A stretch of 64,000 nucleotides of DNA from Parastagonospora avenae f. sp. tritici 18332-5. Taxonomy: Eukaryota; Ascomycota; Dothideomycetes; Pleosporales; Phaeosphaeriaceae. The stretch covers positions 1 through 64,000 of the forward strand of contig JAFJTR010000029.1 of assembly GCA_022559985.1 (NCBI GenBank), in the 5' to 3' direction. The notes under the pieces are model-generated. The model saw nothing but the letters and a program-made list of their open reading frames with translations, was not told the DNA's origin and did no database searches. Shown here in pieces: positions 42,945 to 54,480 of this stretch. A program made the position numbers and the translations under genes. The number at the start of each line of letters is the position of its first letter. Position 1 is the first letter of the stretch.

Positions 42945-45530
42945 TCAAACCCCAAACCTCACCTCCCCAACATCCATCTCCCACCCCCTCTTCCACCCCT
43001 CCGTCCCATTGCCAAACGGCCCCAAACTCGGCGGCCCATCCTCCGCCCTCGTGCCCCACTCACTCTCCGTATCCCCCAGCGTCAATTCCAAAACGCCGCC
43101 CTCCAGGAAAAACTTGTGCTGGATCCAATTCCGTGTATAAGGCACACCATCCAGCGTCGCGCTCTGGATGAAGTAATTCTTCTGATCAGGGGTGAAGTTG
43201 ACATTCCGTATCGTAGCCGTCTTGCCCGTCTGGCCATTCGTAATGCTAATAGATTCGAAGAACGGGGGAATGATGAAATACACGTCTTGCCCTGCGTTGG
43301 GGAATATGCCCATCATGACGAGCGCGACGAATGAGCCCATGGCGCCGCTATCGTCATTGCCCGGAATGCCCGAGACTGTGTCGTTGAAGAGGCTCGGGAT
43401 GTATTGGTGTGCGCGCTGTGCGGAGAGCGCGGGGCGCCCGGCGTAGTGGTATAGGAAGAGCGTGAGGAAGGCTTGTTCGTCGCCGACGTACAAGATACCC
43501 GATTCGTGCAGCCAGTTCAGACGCGCGATGAACGTGTCGCGGCCGCCGAGCGTGGTGATCAAGCTCGCCATGTCGCCGGGCGCGAAGAAAGAGTACAGCC
43601 ATACGGGGCCTTCATAGGTCTCGCCCCCGGCGGGGTTGAGGTAGCAGGCTGTGAAGTTCAGGAGCGGAGAGCAGTAGATGGGGTCTTGGTAGCCCCAGGT
43701 GCCGTTCATGAAGCGGGGCTGCGGGAAGCCGACGAAGCCTGTGTCGCTGCCGTTGATGATGTTGGTTTGGGCGGGGTTGAACATGTTTTTCCAGTTGCCG
43801 GAGCGTTGGAGGTATTTGTTGTAGTCGTCGTTATGGCCGAGGGCGCGGGCGAGGAGGGCGATGGTGAAGTCGTTGTAGGCGTATTCGACGGTGCGGGAGA
43901 TACTCCGGGTTTCTGTGCCAACTCCGTCGGTGTCGAGGTTCTCGGTGGGAATGTAGCCTAGAGACTTCCATGATGCGAGTCCACCACGACCTAAAGCGAT
44001 TAGTAGGGCAATCAGGTACATGTCCAAATGACTTACCTTCGATATCCCAGTTCGGAGGTTCAATCTCAGCATCCTTGACAAGCGCCTCATACGCAAGATT
44101 CCAATCGATCCCAGCAGTGACATTCTTGAGGTATGCGTCCACAATCACAATGTCGGCATTTGAACCACCTTGAGTGTTTCCTTTACAATGGCTCATACGA
44201 CAATCCGGCAACCAGCCCTCATGCACATAGATATCCAGCAAACTCCTCACCATCAGGGTCTGACTATGTGGATCCAGCAATGTCAGCAATGGATGAATAC
44301 TCCTGAAGCTGTCCCAGATACAGTAGAACGAATCGTAGTAAGGCTCACTAGAGTTCCAATTCGGATTCTCGTTGGTGTAGTCTTGCGGGCTAATCATGCT
44401 GCGGTATACACCGCTCCAGAAAGTAGTCTGGAGGTTGTCGTCAACACCGCCGGCCTCGATAGTAATGACATCCAGCTTGGCGCGCCATGCGTCTTCAGCT
44501 GCTTTGGCGACAAGATCGAAGTTGGTGCGAGGGATCTCTTTCTCAGCATTGGAGCACGCCTGTACCTCGCTGATGAAGCTCATACCAACACGTGCGAGGA
44601 TCTGGTTATTTTTCTTCGGCTTCTCGAATTGGACCCAGCCACCTGCAGGGCGCAGACTCGGAGCCTGTCTCACATCGCCGGATCGAATTTTCAGACTTTG
44701 CGTGCGAGCTGCGCGAGAGTTCGCCCAGATACCTGCGTCCTTGACGGCGGCACCGTCGAAATCTAGACAAAAGTACGACACGTAGACGCCCTGGCCGAAG
44801 GATGGCGAAAAGCGTCCGCTGCCAGATATGCGCCCATTGTTTGGATGGATGGTGATGTTCGCATCGGCACGGGACTTTGGCAAATCCATCAAATCGACAA
44901 GGATATGTGGATTTGAAGTCGTGTTCGCTGTTACAGGAGTCTCGGGGAACGTAAAGCGATACAGCGCAGTGTGATTCGTGACAGTCATTTCCGTTCGGAT
45001 GTTGTTGGCCAAGGTGATGTCAAAGTAACCTGGGCGCGCGTGGATAGTACCATTAATGCGATCAGTGCTTCGGTCCCAGAAGGTGTAGTTGCACGCGTTG
45101 ACATCGTCATTTGGACATCCTGCCTGTGCGAAAATGGGAAAGTTGCCCAGCGAAGGTGATCCTCCGGTTCCGCTGTCGTGCATGTGTGAGAAGCCGTATA
45201 TTGGGGCGCCATCAGATGAGAAGCCGCCTTGGTTCTCGCCGCCGTTGACATCGGGCCCTGCTTTTGCCATGCCTGCATACCATTAGTCGCGGGTTGATAA
45301 AGTAGAAATGGATTGACCTGCCAAATGGCAGTGTTGCGCCTGGAAAGACATGGCCTGGGCGCGATCAGTTTACTTGTATTTGCGCCTCATCATAAGTACA
45401 ACAAACCTCCATTCGTGGTGCCAATCAGCGGATCAACCCAGTCAAATGGTGACTTGCTAGTACCATTCTGCGAAGTTGCAACGCCCAGCAGTAATGCTGC
45501 GACAGCACTCTGTCTTAAGAATACGCCCAT
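42945..45530 (-). CDS. Secreted GH92 alpha-mannosidase (812 aa)
   Basis: Four exons: 45530-45407, 45355-45323, 45272-44037, 43990-42945. A signal peptide (MGVFLRQSAVAALLLGVATS) precedes WVDPLIGTTNGG, the family's N-terminal signature, and MAKAGPDVNG. The catalytic (alpha/alpha)6 part has GWLPDCRMSHCKGN and the acidic motif GNDDSGAMGSF. Family GH92 enzymes are Ca2+-dependent exo-alpha-mannosidases acting on alpha-1,2/1,3-linked mannose of glycoproteins. Many N-glycosylation sites agree with secretion. Intron 2 is best fitted with a GC donor (45322-45321), because the nearby GT would put MAKAGPD out of frame. This is the first clearly conserved gene to the right of the accessory region. Confidence 0.93.
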
Positions 45531-46188
45531 CTTGCGATGATGCAGAAGAAGGTGATCTTCAACTGAGAAAAGGGCAGCTATGCCATTACGCCGACCATGC
45601 AGAGTCTATTTAACCTTTCATTCCAGCGTTTCTTGGCAGTGACACGCGATGTCACGCTCCTTCCTCCGCAGTACCTCCGCCATGCCGTCTGCTTAGTCTA
45701 CAGGTGAAGGGTGGGGAAACCAAGCAAAATTGTTAAAGTGATGTAACGGTGCAGGAGTACGGGTGGCTGCGGGGTACCTTGTTTAGCGGCAGATCCCATC
45801 GTGGAGACTTGGAGTTGCGGTACTACGTACGGATAATAGTGCACGACAAGCGGATTGCCAGATTAAGCTTTCCTCCTGCCGGCTCGGCACATTGTTCTCA
45901 CGAGCGCGGAAAGAGCGACTCCTTGCTTCGAAATATGATTACATTATGCACTTAGTCTATGTATACACGCTTGCGCTCAGAAATAGCAATATGTCCATGG
46001 GAAAAAACGCCTATCTAATGCAACGCCAGCTAGCAAAGCAAGTGTCGACCTCATTCGTACGTCCAAGTAAGAAGAGTCATAATCGTGATTTCATGCTCGT
46101 TACTGCAAGCAGACCTCGGGAAAAAATGTGCAAAGAATGCAATACGCACGGTATGCAAGAAGTCACCAACCTTGTGTCTGGCCAAAGG
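45531..46188. other. Gap between GH92 and kinase genes
   Basis: No gene is supported. The left part should contain the GH92 promoter and the right part the kinase 3' region. Confidence 0.5.
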
Positions 46189-48514
46189 CTATGTCGCCGG
46201 CCAACGCGTCTTCAGGCCTGCCATCCACTGTGAATAGAGAATGTCGGCGAGTAGCCCTTGCTGCTCCATGCCCTTCTCCACATAGCCAGGCAGTTTCTTC
46301 TCATCCAGCGCGAATGAAGTGTTCTGGCCAGGCGTCTTTTCTCCAACCACAATTGCGCTCTGACGGCGACGGTGCGATTTGAGATGTGGATTGTTTTGCG
46401 CAAGCAGGAGCTTGGTTGCCTTGAGAGGCGAGGCTGACGACAGCTCTGATGGTGTGCTGTCGACAGCCAGGCCGGGCGTTGGTGTGGAAGAGCGACTTGT
46501 GGTTCGCGTTGTAGTCGTTGTTCTTGTAGCTGCGCTGGATCGAATGCGGGTGGTACTGGTTCCATGCACGGTCGTGCCACTGAGGCTTGCATCGCTCGTG
46601 TTAGTGTTGTGCTTGCGTGGCGTTTGCACTGACGGGACATCAATTCCTAGGGCAGCAGCGAGCTTTGCATCGCCCTTCAGGCGGTCTACCATGGCTTTCA
46701 GGAGCATGAACTCGCCCTGTGGGTCAATTTCATCGAGCTGTTGCCAAGCCTGTGCGACACGACCGATAGCCTCACGCTGATGTGGGGAAGCCGTGTCTGC
46801 GTGTGCTTCCTGGAAGACGGAATCCAAAACCTTGCTGTATGCTCGGCGACCATACAGAGCATCTTTGGTAACAGCCATGGGTGGGTAGTCAGGCGTGGGA
46901 GGCGCGTTCTCGTTGTTTGTGTCCAGAGGATGGTTTGAGTTGGGCGGAGATGGACGGAATGTGCGAGCTTCGGGGTTTGGCTGGAATCCTGGGGCGCTTT
47001 CATTGCTCGAGACGGCGGGGGGAGGGTTCGATCCAAGGGCTGCACGGCGCTCTCCACTAGGAACACGCTTGAAATGACGCACTGTGGATGGAGAGTTGCC
47101 GAAAGAAAGGTCAACCCCTAGAGGCTGCTTGGGCATGTTGCTAACACGACGAGCCGTGGGTGTGTTGCCTGATGGTATGCGGAACGCTGTACCGTGCGAG
47201 GTCTGACGAGACGAGGCTGCACGGCGCTCTCGCATCGGCGAGTCTGTAACGTCTCCCAACGGGGCATCATCGAGCTCCATGTGCTGCATCTTCTTCGCTA
47301 CTGCTACAGCGTCGGTGGAGGGTATGCGTGCTGTCTTGCGTCGCCGGGCTGTCTGGTGTACTGTGGTTGCGGTGCGAGGCCTGACTGTGTCGAACGTCCA
47401 GTCGTCGTCTTCTCCCTTTGGAGAGAGATCGCGCCTAATACCTTGTTAGCAAAGCTGTGACAAGAACACAGTCTCTGGTGCTTACATGGTCTCCTCGTAG
47501 TACTTGGGGTGTGATGCCGCCTGCTGCTCTCGCTGTGCCTCCCACATTTGCTTGCGCTCCACCAGCTCTCGCAATGCCTCGACCTTGCCTGCGCGCAGAA
47601 TGAAGCGGTGCTTCAAAAGCTCCTTGGCTGTGGCCCTTCGGTCGGGATCCTTGATGAGACACTGTGCGATGAAGTCCTTGAAGTCTTTGCTCCACTGGTC
47701 GCCGGTAAGACGAGGAGCAGGGTTCTTAGGGATCGTGAAGAGGACCTTCATGGGGTGCGATCCAGCATACGGAGGTGCTCCTTCGGCTAGCTCCATGGCT
47801 GTGATACCCAGTGACCAGATGTCTGCCCTGAAGTCATAGCCAGCTTCTTGAATTACCTCTGGCGCCATCCAGAAAGGGGTTCCCACGAACGTCATGCGTT
47901 GCGATTTGATGTTGGTGAGTTGTGCCGCGACGCCAAAGTCGGCGAGCTTGACGCGGCCTTGGTCGGTGAGAAGGACATTCGCGGCCTTGATGTCTCGGTG
48001 GATCTTGCCGGTCGAGTGTAGGTAGTCGAGTCCTAGCAAAAGTTCGCGGCACATGATGGCGATGTGTGCTTCGGCTATCGGGCCGGGTGCAAGCTGAAGT
48101 TGTCAGCTCTGTAGTACTTGATTCTCTGACCGGATACCACATACCATGTCTGCTGCGGACCCTCCCCCTAGAAACTCCATGACAATCCATAACTTGACTC
48201 CTTTAACAAAGCTCGTCTTGTATTCGGTGATGTAGGGGCTGTGGCATGTGCTGAGTAGCGATATCTCGGCTTGGATGTCGGCGAGCTCTTCGCTGCTGTC
48301 CTCGAGGTCGATCTATGCTCTATTAATATCGTCATCTGAAGTCGGATGGGATGCGCGCACGTGTTTGATGGCAACGATCTCGCCCGTCCGCCGGTCGACA
48401 GCTTTGTACACCTTTCCGAAGCTCCCGCCTGTTGCATTGTAAGCCGATGCTATTTCTGAACCATAGACGCAACGTACTGCCCAGCTCCTCCATCACCTGA
48501 TAGTTCTCGGCCAT
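46189..48514 (-). CDS. Ste20-family germinal-centre kinase (GCK-III, Kic1/MST type; 708 aa)
   Basis: Five exons: 48514-48478, 48428-48361, 48312-48145, 48093-47486, 47434-46189. The kinase domain is at the extreme N-terminus: glycine loop ELGSGSFGKVYKA (~10-22), AIKH Lys, catalytic HRDIKAANVLL, DFG, activation segment VGTPFWMAPEVI, and WSLGITAMELAEG. The remaining ~430 residues are low-complexity and Ser/Thr/Arg-rich, with a helical C-terminus (EKGMEQQGLLADILYSQWMAGL). GCK-III kinases act in polarity, septation and cell-wall (RAM/SIN-like) signalling with a scaffold. Fungal relatives are Kic1, Sid1 and Neurospora MST-1; which orthologue this is needs a tree. Exon 1 is only 37 bp, and the next intron splits the glycine loop. 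Confidence 0.93.
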
Positions 48515-50488
48515 TGCGTCGACGAGGATACTGAGTGGATGATTGTTGGAAACTCAGTTCGGGCGAGGCGGTTCCAGGGCGGAACACGACGGCTAGCGCC
48601 TCGGAATAGTGCTATTGGGTAGAAATAGGTTGGTGAGGCTTTGCAGTGCGGTCGTGACGGTGCATATCAAAGTTGAGGAGCACCGTGCAGGGGTCGCCAT
48701 CACCTGGGCAACGACAGTAGCGACAACAAAGCGCACACCCTGCCGCACCGACGCGACTTGCGAGGCCCACGATCGAGCAGTCATCTTAACACGGGGAAGG
48801 ACGTGTCGTCTGAAACCATGTTCTTGACAAGAAGAACAAAAATCCCACATGTGTCGACATACACAGTTCCACGGGTGAGGCCGTCTCGGAGACCAATTGT
48901 ACCTGCAGCGGCCCCAACATTTCGAGAGCCGCCCTGCATGAGTTGCGGGTCAGATCTCTAGCAGCAGCGGCTATCGGAAAGTCCTTCACGTCACACTCTC
49001 GATTGGGCGTACCGTTAGACTTCACGTTCTTGTTTGGCCGAGGTCCCACAAACTGTTACTCGACAGGGATGCGTCACGCTAAGCCCACATTATCCAGCCG
49101 TCTCCATAACGATGAGTGCTTCCAGAAGCGTGTTGCTCCAGATTGCGATATGACGCCGCAGGGCTGCCGATGCCAATTTGGCGATTCATGCCGATCATCA
49201 AGTCGGCAGCGCGCCGTTGCGCGTGATCGATGGCATTCTTGGTGAAGTCAGAGAGCTCAAGGACCAGGGACAGGAATGAGGTTTAGTAGAGCATATGTGT
49301 CCTGGCCCTATAGAACTATGATTTGCGATGTAGCAGTATCGCAATACACCCCATGCTGACAACTACGACGGGAAGCGAACAGTGCGACAACAAACGCTGC
49401 TCATCTACGAGGCTGAAGCTACGCACATGTTCTCGCCCCCATACTCGAGACCTACTGACACTGTGTACAGCCTCATGCTGTGGTTCGACTACAGGATTGT
49501 TTAGTCTTATGACTAATGACCCGCAGTACCATTCACTGTCGTTCTTCGGCCACAAACGCCCCTGAGCATAGCTCGGCCGAATCCTATGCCCATATGGGAG
49601 CTGTTGGAGGGTGCTCTGCCGCGAGCGTTGACCACTGTCAATTTCTTCAGAGCCACGACCGTCCTAAGACTCTAGGTCATCATGAGCACCCATAAAGGCC
49701 GCTTCCATCACCACCCAAATCTTAGTGGAACCTTGACAGTCGAACGTCGCAACGCCGAGGCCCGCTCACGATGCACATGCAAGTTATAGTTTCGAACTTT
49801 CCAAAGAACAACGCCGTACCCTCGGAGACCAGATGAGAGAGAACAGTCGCGACATGGTACTGGTCTGCATTGACGATGCAGCAACATGTCTAGTCCGTCA
49901 CGCAGCGCTGTCAAGCGGACTAGCTCCGCAGGCCGACCCTGTGTTATTTTGGGAGCGTGCACCGAGATTGGATTGTTGACGGCTCGAGCACTACCGCCGC
50001 GTGGACGAGGGGAGATACAAAGACTAGAGAAGCGGCTGTGTAACCGTCTAAACTGGCTCTACACACTCCTTTACTTCGCAAGTAATGCAGCCTGCCCGCA
50101 CGCTGGCATGGGAAACGGCATCGTGTTGCGGTGTTACTTGTGGTGGGTACGGCGGTCTCTTGTTCTACGCATTCTAGGCCTTCCGGCGGGGCTGTTGACC
50201 TACCTGGAACTCTTTGGTTTACCGCCCTTCACCGTTTTGCTCCTGGTCCTTCACCGCCTCGCTCAACGAATCCGGCGCTCGACTTTTGCCTCGATTGCAG
50301 CGCGTTTCATCAGATCTGGTTCCTCGTGCACCGGCGGTGTTGCTGATAACGTGGACCGTGCCCATCTGCAGACCCTGGACGCGAGCTGCATAGGAGAAAT
50401 CCACGAACCCGCCTCCTCCACCGCCTCTTCTACCTCGACCTCCGCCTCCCGCACCACCACCCTCCCTCCTCCGATCATCATCGTCTCA
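48515..50488. other. Two-kilobase gap between divergent conserved genes
   Basis: No gene is supported on either strand. The stretch probably holds long 5' regions of the kinase (minus) and the DUF4048 gene (plus). An open frame runs into the latter from 49886, but its first ~200 residues look like translated leader. Confidence 0.5.
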
Positions 50489-51976
50489 ATGCCGCACTCT
50501 CGCTCCAAAACATCTTCCCAAGCCGACGTCGTTGGCCAAGGGAAGCGCCTGTCGCTACAGTTCCCCATCCAGCCATCAAATGGCTCCAGCTCACCTGGCA
50601 CATATTCGCCGCGGTCGCGCCCGTCGTCATGGGTAGCTCCTTCCAAACTGCTCTCGCCAGAGAGTGAGACGGCCCCAACCGAGATGAGCATCCTCGCCGT
50701 GCTCGCTGCACAGGAACGTCATGTGCTCGAGCTCAAGGAAGAGCTTACCAAAGCTGAGGCAGACCTCCAGACGCTCAAGGGACTCTACGCCCGACAAGAG
50801 GCCACCAAATTCCGCTCGAAAGAGCGCAAGATCGCCCCCTTGCAGCCGGTCAACACCCTCATCGACATAACCGACGATCCCGAGAAAGAGGACGAGGGCG
50901 GCTCGACTGTATCCGTGGAGAAGGAGACGATAGAGCGCCGCAAAGCTGCTCTCCTAGGCAACCCAAAGAGCAGCCCCCAGAGCAACTCACAGAGAAAGGT
51001 CTTCAGCGGGTCACGTCATCTCCGCACCCTGTCACTGCTCTCCCCTGACAAGCAATACGCACCACCCTTCCCCCAGCCCCTCAACCTCCACGAGGATGCA
51101 TCCACCCCCAAGCAACTCGAAGCCGCTCCACGATCATCTACCTCGTCAGACCACTCCAAACAACTCATCGATCTTAGCAGCAATGAACGCTACGACTCTG
51201 CCGGCCTCCCCACCATACAGCGTGAGCAACTCATTCGAGCCGGTACGCAAATGGCAAACGACCTCAAAAAGGGCCTCTTCAACTTCATTGATGATATCCG
51301 ACAAGCCACCGTGGGTGACGAAGCTGTCAATGGCGACGAGGAGGCAGGCTTCACTTTACGAGACCCATTGATCAAGGGCAACAAGAAGCCCGCCAATGGT
51401 CGCCCAGCTCTGAACCGCTCAGCTAGCTCCAAGAAGTCTGTATCAAAATCTGGATCGACTGGTGACGATTTCTGGAAGGAGATGGGTCTGAGTGAGCCTA
51501 AGACCTCCGCTGTGCACAACAAGAAGACTCACACCAACAAGCCCGCTCAGACTCCGCAAAAGCAGACACAATCGGTCGTGGACGAGGAAGAAGAATGGGA
51601 TAACTGGGAGACGCCCAACGACGCTTACGCGTCAAAGACTGGCGACGCTCAGGACAGCTCAGACGAGTCGGATGCGGCGTCCTCGCACGGCCCGGGCAGC
51701 TCCAGGACAAGCACGAGGTACCACTCCAAGCGCCATGATAGCAAGGCATCGTCGCTCACAACCGTCAGCTCGACCGATGATGCTGGACGCGACTCCAAGC
51801 GCAACTCGATACCATGGCCCGACATGGCAAAGATGTCCCCGAGCAACCTCAAGCGTACTGCATCTCACCTGATGAAGGAGTGGGAGAAGCAGATGACACC
51901 CCCTCCCGAGTCGAGGAACTCCAACCACTCCCACGGAGACTACATTGGTCGATCCGACTCTCCTTCTTTGATCTAA
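50489..51976 (+). CDS. DUF4048 domain protein (495 aa)
   Basis: Start set at 50489 (MPHSRSKTSSQ), because the open frame upstream has no protein-like pattern and the new start is followed by the family-like disordered N-terminus. A coiled coil lies near residues 70-110 (LAAQERHVLELKEELTKAEADLQTLKGLY). The conserved stretch (AGTQMANDLKKGLFNFIDDIRQATVGDE) is around 255-280. An aromatic acidic motif (EEEEWDNWETP) and a Ser-rich tail with a conserved SHLMKEWEKQMTPPP follow. Proteins of this fungal family have no established function that I know of. The Trp-Asp-Asn-Trp motif in acidic context suggests a protein-interaction site (inference). No introns. Confidence 0.82.
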   Translation: MPHSRSKTSSQADVVGQGKRLSLQFPIQPSNGSSSPGTYSPRSRPSSWVAPSKLLSPESETAPTEMSILAVLAAQERHVLELKEELTKAEADLQTLKGLYARQEATKFRSKERKIAPLQPVNTLIDITDDPEKEDEGGSTVSVEKETIERRKAALLGNPKSSPQSNSQRKVFSGSRHLRTLSLLSPDKQYAPPFPQPLNLHEDASTPKQLEAAPRSSTSSDHSKQLIDLSSNERYDSAGLPTIQREQLIRAGTQMANDLKKGLFNFIDDIRQATVGDEAVNGDEEAGFTLRDPLIKGNKKPANGRPALNRSASSKKSVSKSGSTGDDFWKEMGLSEPKTSAVHNKKTHTNKPAQTPQKQTQSVVDEEEEWDNWETPNDAYASKTGDAQDSSDESDAASSHGPGSSRTSTRYHSKRHDSKASSLTTVSSTDDAGRDSKRNSIPWPDMAKMSPSNLKRTASHLMKEWEKQMTPPPESRNSNHSHGDYIGRSDSPSLI

Positions 51977-52470
51977 TGACCCAGACTTTAACAACGATTC
52001 AATGATATCACGCCACTAGACGGCAGTTACGGCAGCAATGTCTAATTCTATATATGGAGAGAGTTTTTGTTCAGCTTGGTGTGGTGAGGCGGTTCTGAGA
52101 AGCAAGCATGGCACGGTAATGGGCGTTAATTGTATACACAGAGTCGATTGGACCCGTGTTGGATGGTATATAGCTATTTCGATTCGAATAGTGTGATGAA
52201 TGCATCGTATATTTCACTTTCAGCAATGATCATTACCAACCAAGTGCACGTCAAACATTACATCTTCAAATCTGAAATGACTTCAGACGTCCATCCATTG
52301 TGTGTGCAGTCAGGCTCACTCGAAACGCGCGGCAGCACCCGGTGCCAAGCCCTCTCACGCTCGGCTGGCCGGCATTTCCCGTCCTCCGCGTCACCTCCGC
52401 AAAAGTTACAGCATCGCCATCGCGGCGCAAAACCACCCCTCACCGTTCACAACCACATTCTCACATAATC
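51977..52470. other. Gap upstream of TIM22
   Basis: No gene is supported. The right end should contain the TIM22 promoter and leader. Confidence 0.45.
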
Positions 52471-53297
52471 ATGGCGTTTCCAGGGAATCCGGGCATGATG
52501 CCTGCATCGATGAATCCCAACGCTGGAATGTCGGAACAGGAACAGCAAATGGTCAAAGCAGTATGCAACTCTCTTAAAAGGCCCACTACGTTCCAGATGA
52601 ACGACTGGGCACTTCTCAAGCCTCAAGCTGACGACACGTATAGATGCAAATGGGCATGGAATCCTGTCTCGGCAAGACAGTCATGGCAGGCGTAATGGGC
52701 GGCGGTCTAGGCGCCATGTTCGGTCTCTTCATGTCCTCCGTACATCCCTACCTTCCCTCCCAATTCTTCAGCCCACATACTAATAAACCATAGATGCGCT
52801 ACGACACACCAATGTCCCAACCCCTTCCAGTAAACGTGCCCACTGCAGAACCCGCACCAAAAGGCCCAACAACATCCGCCGTCGCATCCGCAACCGCAAA
52901 CGCAAAACCCACAGCCGCACCCACACCCACACCCTCCCCCAGCGTCGTCCTCAACCCCACAGGCGGCGCCGCCCAAATCCCCCTCACCGACCTCCCCATG
53001 CGCCAGCAACTCCGGGCCGGCCTGCGCGACATGTACCAATCCTCAAAGTCCTCCGGTAAAAATTTCGCCAAAGTGGGTGCGATATTCTCCGGCACCGAGT
53101 GCGCTATCGAGGGCCTGCGGGCTAAGAACGACCTCTACAATGGCGTGGCGGGAGGTTGCCTGACGGGCGGGATTTTGGCGAGGAATGCTGGACCCCAGGC
53201 GGTCGCGGTCGGGTGTGCGGGGTTTGCGGTGTTTAGTGCGGCGATTGATGCGTATATGCGGATGCCGGAGGATGAGCGGAGTAGGCCTATCGCGTAG
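52471..53297 (+). CDS. TIM22: Mitochondrial inner-membrane translocase subunit Tim22 (229 aa)
   Basis: Three exons: 52471-52560, 52644-52739, 52794-53297. The protein forms the channel of the TIM22 carrier translocase in the inner mitochondrial membrane. The Tim17/22/23 fold shows as Gly-rich transmembrane segments: VMAGVMGGGLGAMFGLF, then after an Ala/Pro/Thr-rich loop GAIFSGTECAIEGLRAKND, NGVAGGCLTGGILAR, and VGCAGFAVFSAAIDAYM. Conserved Cys residues (ESCLGK and GTECAIE) match the Tim22 disulphide pair. The Pro/Thr/Ala-rich insert of ~70 residues between TM1 and the rest is longer than in yeast (207 aa total). All splice sites are GT-AG, and the exons join in phase 0. Confidence 0.93.
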
Positions 53298-54480
53298 GTG
53301 GGGATGGGGTGTAGGATGGAAGGATAGATGGGCATTGGAAGGCGTTCTAAGGAGAACTCGACTTGTTGGGATACTGTTTGGGATTTTAGGTGTAGATTTA
53401 TGTATAAATTATGTATCGAATGATCACTCATGAATACCAGTACTGCGTACTGGTGTGTCAGTGACGTGAAGGCGATTTCAAACGTGATAGAGAGACTTGA
53501 TCTCACGCAAGCATCTCCCAGCAACGACAAAAATGGATCAAGAGATAATGAGCATCACCGCAATTACTACGTGGGTAGCTAAAATTTCCTCTCGGATTCC
53601 CATATCTTATTTCAAGCTTCTCACTAGATTGGAATTTGAATACGGCGGTCTGCCTCTCATTGAGGAAACACGAGCAGGCGGCGATTCCGGGCTTGATAGT
53701 GCCCTTGTCATGCCAGAGAGCTGACCTGACGTATTCTCCACCAATTTGGATGAGACATCGATATATGTGTAAGTCTGACATTGATTTGGGACGTGGTAGC
53801 TTGGATTGGAGACTGTGATTTTGATTGGGAGGCCACATAGTGAGCAATTTGTTCTCTTAGCTCCAGTTTCAGGGACTTCTTTTCCTAGACTGTATTTGAG
53901 GAGCATAACTTGGGGACTTGTTCGTTGGGGGGTTTGCCTTGGGTTTGACGACCTGGAGACTTTTGGAGGTGCTGCCCTTATAGTGCTGTTCTAGTGGTAG
54001 ATTTTTTTGCAAGTATCGTTTGACTTGCTTTGTTTTGTTTTGGAAATGTCGTTGGGTTGCCAGGATAGTTATGTCGCAACTGGAATTATAGGTAGTTCCG
54101 CCCTCAGAATGGTTGTTTCACTTTTGCAGTCGTTAAGTCATTCTTGACGTTGTTATCCCGGTCTCAGAACTATCCTTCACGTTGTCAGAAGTGGATATTT
54201 ATCGTTGGAAGCGTTGTTTTTGGAGCGCCGTCTCAAGAGTCACTACTTAACGTAAAGATCGTTCCCACTAAGCGTTGGTATGTGCAGTTTTGCTGATGAA
54301 GATTTCGAGCCCTACTACTTCATGAAAGAAGAATTCTTCTAGAAAAGATGATCGTGTATGTAGGAGGCATTCGCTGGTTGTATAAAAGCAAGAGGTATGC
54401 GAAGTCAAATTCAATATGCAACGTGGCCTGGCTACCATGCCCGGAGATCCATTGACCTATTGCCCTCCTGACCAATGCTG
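53298..54480. other. Gap of ~1.2 kb without a supportable gene
   Basis: There are several ORFs of 60-114 residues on both strands, none with recognisable content. The middle is T/G-rich. Confidence 0.45.

Noticed and set aside
49886..50488. N-terminal extension of the DUF4048 gene
   Set aside because: The open frame exists, but its content is leader-like and the family-like sequence begins at 50489.
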